A stretch of DNA of 8,298 bases from Magnetococcales bacterium (GTDB taxonomy: Bacteria; Pseudomonadota; Magnetococcia; Magnetococcales; DC0425bin3), in contig JADGCJ010000143.1 in the NCBI GenBank assembly GCA_015229045.1, positions 1-8,298 on the forward strand, given 5' to 3'. A program made the translations under genes and the position numbers. Positions 6,800 through 8,298 of this stretch are shown piece by piece; position 1 is the stretch's first letter, and each line of letters opens with the position of its first letter. The notes beneath the pieces are model-generated. The model made no database searches, was not told the origin of the DNA, and was given only the letters and a program-made list of their open reading frames with translations.

Positions 6800-7096
6800 A
6801 TGAGTATCCATGAGAAATTTCTCTTGAAACTCTATATTACGGGTTATACCCCTCGTTCGGAACGCGCCATCAAAAACCTGCGGCGCATCTGTGAACAGGA
6901 TCTGAGCGGACGTTACGAAATGCGGGTCATCGACATCCTGGAACATCCGCAACTGGCAGAAGATGAAAAAATCCTGGCGACACCGACTTTGATCAAGGTG
7001 TTGCCACCGCCACTGCGCCGTATTATCGGTGATCTATCGGATACCGAAAAGGTGCTACTCGGGTTGGACCTGCTCCAAGTCGAATTGAAGCGTTAA
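6800..7096 (+). CDS. kaiB: Clock protein KaiB
   Basis: A 98-residue thioredoxin-like protein clearly of the KaiB family. Hallmarks are [12 protein letters not shown] (9-20), the NPQLAE-like stretch [10 protein letters not shown] (49-58), ATPTL (60-64), [14 protein letters not shown] (67-80) and KVLLGLDLL (84-92). KaiB switches between a ground-state tetramer and a thioredoxin-like monomer that binds the KaiC CI ring; the two residues known to hold the ground state in Synechococcus KaiB, G88 and D90, are present at the same numbers (GLD, 88-90). The cis-proline region (P62, P69-P71) is also kept. The acidic C-terminal tail of cyanobacterial KaiB is missing, so the protein is slightly short, as is usual outside cyanobacteria. 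It follows the KaiA/RsbU-like regulator by 46 nt and precedes kaiC by 25 nt, consistent with one transcript. It is KaiB itself and not the KaiB-like sensor domain of SasA, since no kinase is fused. Confidence 0.97.
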   Translation: MSIHEKFLLKLYITGYTPRSERAIKNLRRICEQDLSGRYEMRVIDILEHPQLAEDEKILATPTLIKVLPPPLRRIIGDLSDTEKVLLGLDLLQVELKR

Positions 7097-7121
7097 CCAT
7101 CCTGGCGAGGTTGAATGAATC

Positions 7122-8298
7122 ATGGCGAACGAACATTCCAAGGTTCCGGTCAAAAAACTTGGTACCGGTATTGAAGGGTTTGATCTCATCTCTGCGGGGG
7201 GGCTGCCGAAAGGACGTACCACCCTGATCACTGGAACCGCCGGTAGCGCCAAAACGGTCTTTGCAGCCCAGTTTCTTTCTGAAGGGATCCACAAATTCAA
7301 CGAACCGGGAATCTTCGTAACGTTCGAGGAACATCCTTCGGAGATCCGTCAGAACCTGTTATCCCTGAATTGGGATATTCAGGATTGGGAAGAGCGGCGT
7401 CTTTGGCGTTTTGTGGATGCGTCTCCCCAGCCGGACCACGAAACCATCGAATCTGGTGAATTTGATCTGGGGGCGTTGCTGGCCCGCATCGAATATGCGG
7501 TGCGCACCATCGGTGCCAAGAGGATTTCCATCGACTCCCTGGGTGCCGTATTCACGCTGTTCAACAATGCCTCTCTGGTGCGAACCGAACTCAGGCGATT
7601 GAGCGCCGCCCTGAAAAGCATGGGGGTCACCACGGTGATGACTGCCGAGCGTACCCAGGAATTTGGCGAGATCGCCCGCTTCGGGGTTGAGGAGTTCGTA
7701 GCCGATAACGTGATCATTCTGCGCAACGTGCTGGAATCGGAAAAGCGCCGCCGGACCATCGAGATTTTGAAATTCCGGGGCACCACGCACCAGAAAGGGG
7801 AATATCCGTTCACGGTGCTTCCCAACCAGGGAATCGTGATCATTCCTTTGTTGGCCATTGAGCTCAAACAGCGCTCCTCCGAGACACGGGTTCCCTCCGG
7901 CAGCCCGGAGATGGACCGGATGTGCGGAGGGGGGTTTTTCCGGGATTCTTTGATTCTGGTTTCGGGTGCCACCGGCTGCGGCAAGACCCTGATGACCGCC
8001 GAGTTCATCCATGGTGGTGCCCAACAGGGCGAGAAATGTCTGCTTTTCGCCTACGAAGAAAGCAGGGAACAGTTGTTGCGCAACGCCAATGGCTGGGGAA
8101 TCGATTTCGAGGCACTGGAGCGCAACAACCAATTACGGGTGGTCTGTGCATATCCGGAAAGCGCAGGATTGGAAGATCACCTGATCGCCATCAAGCGGGA
8201 GATCGACAATTTCAAACCGGACCGGGTAGCGGTGGACAGCGTTTCGGCCATGGAACGGGTGGGCACCAACCGGGGATTCCGGGAATTCATGATCAGTC
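7122..8298 (+). CDS. kaiC: Clock ATPase/kinase KaiC, 3' end beyond the window
   Basis: The open frame runs off the window after 392 codons; cyanobacterial KaiC is about 519 residues. It is a double RecA-like protein: CI about 10-245 and CII from about 255. CI shows a P-loop GTAGSAKT (38-45), catalytic glutamates E69/E70 in FVTFEEHP, Walker B D138 (RISIDS), and the segment GEFDLGALL (112-120) matching the KaiB-docking loop. CII shows P-loop GATGCGKT (282-289), E312/E313 in AYEES, CAYPESAGLEDHL (342-354) and Walker B D372 (VAVDS). The glycine just before the P-loop lysine is alanine in CI. The dual phosphorylation sites (S431/T432 in Synechococcus), the A-loop and the C-terminal tail lie outside, so kinase capability cannot be judged. 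ATG 7122 has GAGG 11 nt upstream (7107-7110). The protein should form a hexamer with slow ATPase activity and bind KaiB; the subtype (KaiC1, 2 or 3) is undecided. Confidence 0.97.
   Translation, partial: MANEHSKVPVKKLGTGIEGFDLISAGGLPKGRTTLITGTAGSAKTVFAAQFLSEGIHKFNEPGIFVTFEEHPSEIRQNLLSLNWDIQDWEERRLWRFVDASPQPDHETIESGEFDLGALLARIEYAVRTIGAKRISIDSLGAVFTLFNNASLVRTELRRLSAALKSMGVTTVMTAERTQEFGEIARFGVEEFVADNVIILRNVLESEKRRRTIEILKFRGTTHQKGEYPFTVLPNQGIVIIPLLAIELKQRSSETRVPSGSPEMDRMCGGGFFRDSLILVSGATGCGKTLMTAEFIHGGAQQGEKCLLFAYEESREQLLRNANGWGIDFEALERNNQLRVVCAYPESAGLEDHLIAIKREIDNFKPDRVAVDSVSAMERVGTNRGFREFMIS

Noticed and set aside
7359..8132. Minus-strand open frame of 257 codons inside kaiC
   Set aside because: Lies wholly opposite conserved KaiC sequence with intact P-loops and Walker B motifs; no domain pattern of its own.
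1..8298. tRNA, rRNA, CRISPR array, insertion sequence or phage attachment site
   Set aside because: No repeat-spacer pattern, no terminal inverted repeats or transposase motifs, and no RNA gene signature seen by eye on either strand.

Overview
The window holds a proteobacterial-type kai (clock-like) locus with its signalling input and, on the opposite strand, a divergent c-di-GMP output gene. Two genes are recognisable with near certainty: kaiB (6800-7096) and the 5' two thirds of kaiC (7122 to the window end, cut off before the phosphorylation loop). No cyanobacterial-type kaiA is present. Directly upstream of kaiB is a response regulator whose C-terminal helical domain resembles the KaiA/RsbU-N fold by pattern, so it is a candidate stand-in for KaiA. 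The organism is probably a Gram-negative bacterium of the Pseudomonadota. The reasons are moderately high GC, Shine-Dalgarno starts, sigma70-like promoter candidates, many PAS/REC/GGDEF proteins and a kaiBC pair linked to histidine kinases instead of cyanobacterial kaiA. An alphaproteobacterial or magnetococcal origin is only a guess.

Layout. On the minus strand, 34-2073 encodes a REC-PAS-PAS-PAS-GGDEF diguanylate cyclase, with a possible weak terminator overlapping its stop codon. A 179-bp divergent control region (2074-2252) holds one promoter candidate for each strand. On the plus strand are six genes in one direction: a small soluble histidine kinase (2253-3074); a membrane PAS-PAS histidine kinase (3071-5326, ATGA overlap); a single-domain Rcp1-type response regulator (5426-5884); the REC plus KaiA/RsbU-like protein (5890-6753, or 5881 with a TTGA overlap); kaiB; and kaiC. 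The only larger gap on the plus strand, 5327-5425, contains inverted and direct repeats that may be regulatory.

Working model (inference). The membrane kinase senses a periplasmic or redox/ligand cue through a Cache-like and two PAS domains. The two related kinases phosphorylate the Rcp1-type regulator and the REC domains of the KaiA/RsbU-like protein and perhaps of the divergent cyclase. The latter two REC domains share unusual motifs and look like paralogues. The KaiA/RsbU-like domain could then set the KaiC phosphorylation or ATPase state in competition with KaiB, while the cyclase turns the same input into c-di-GMP. No RNA genes, mobile elements or CRISPR arrays were seen.
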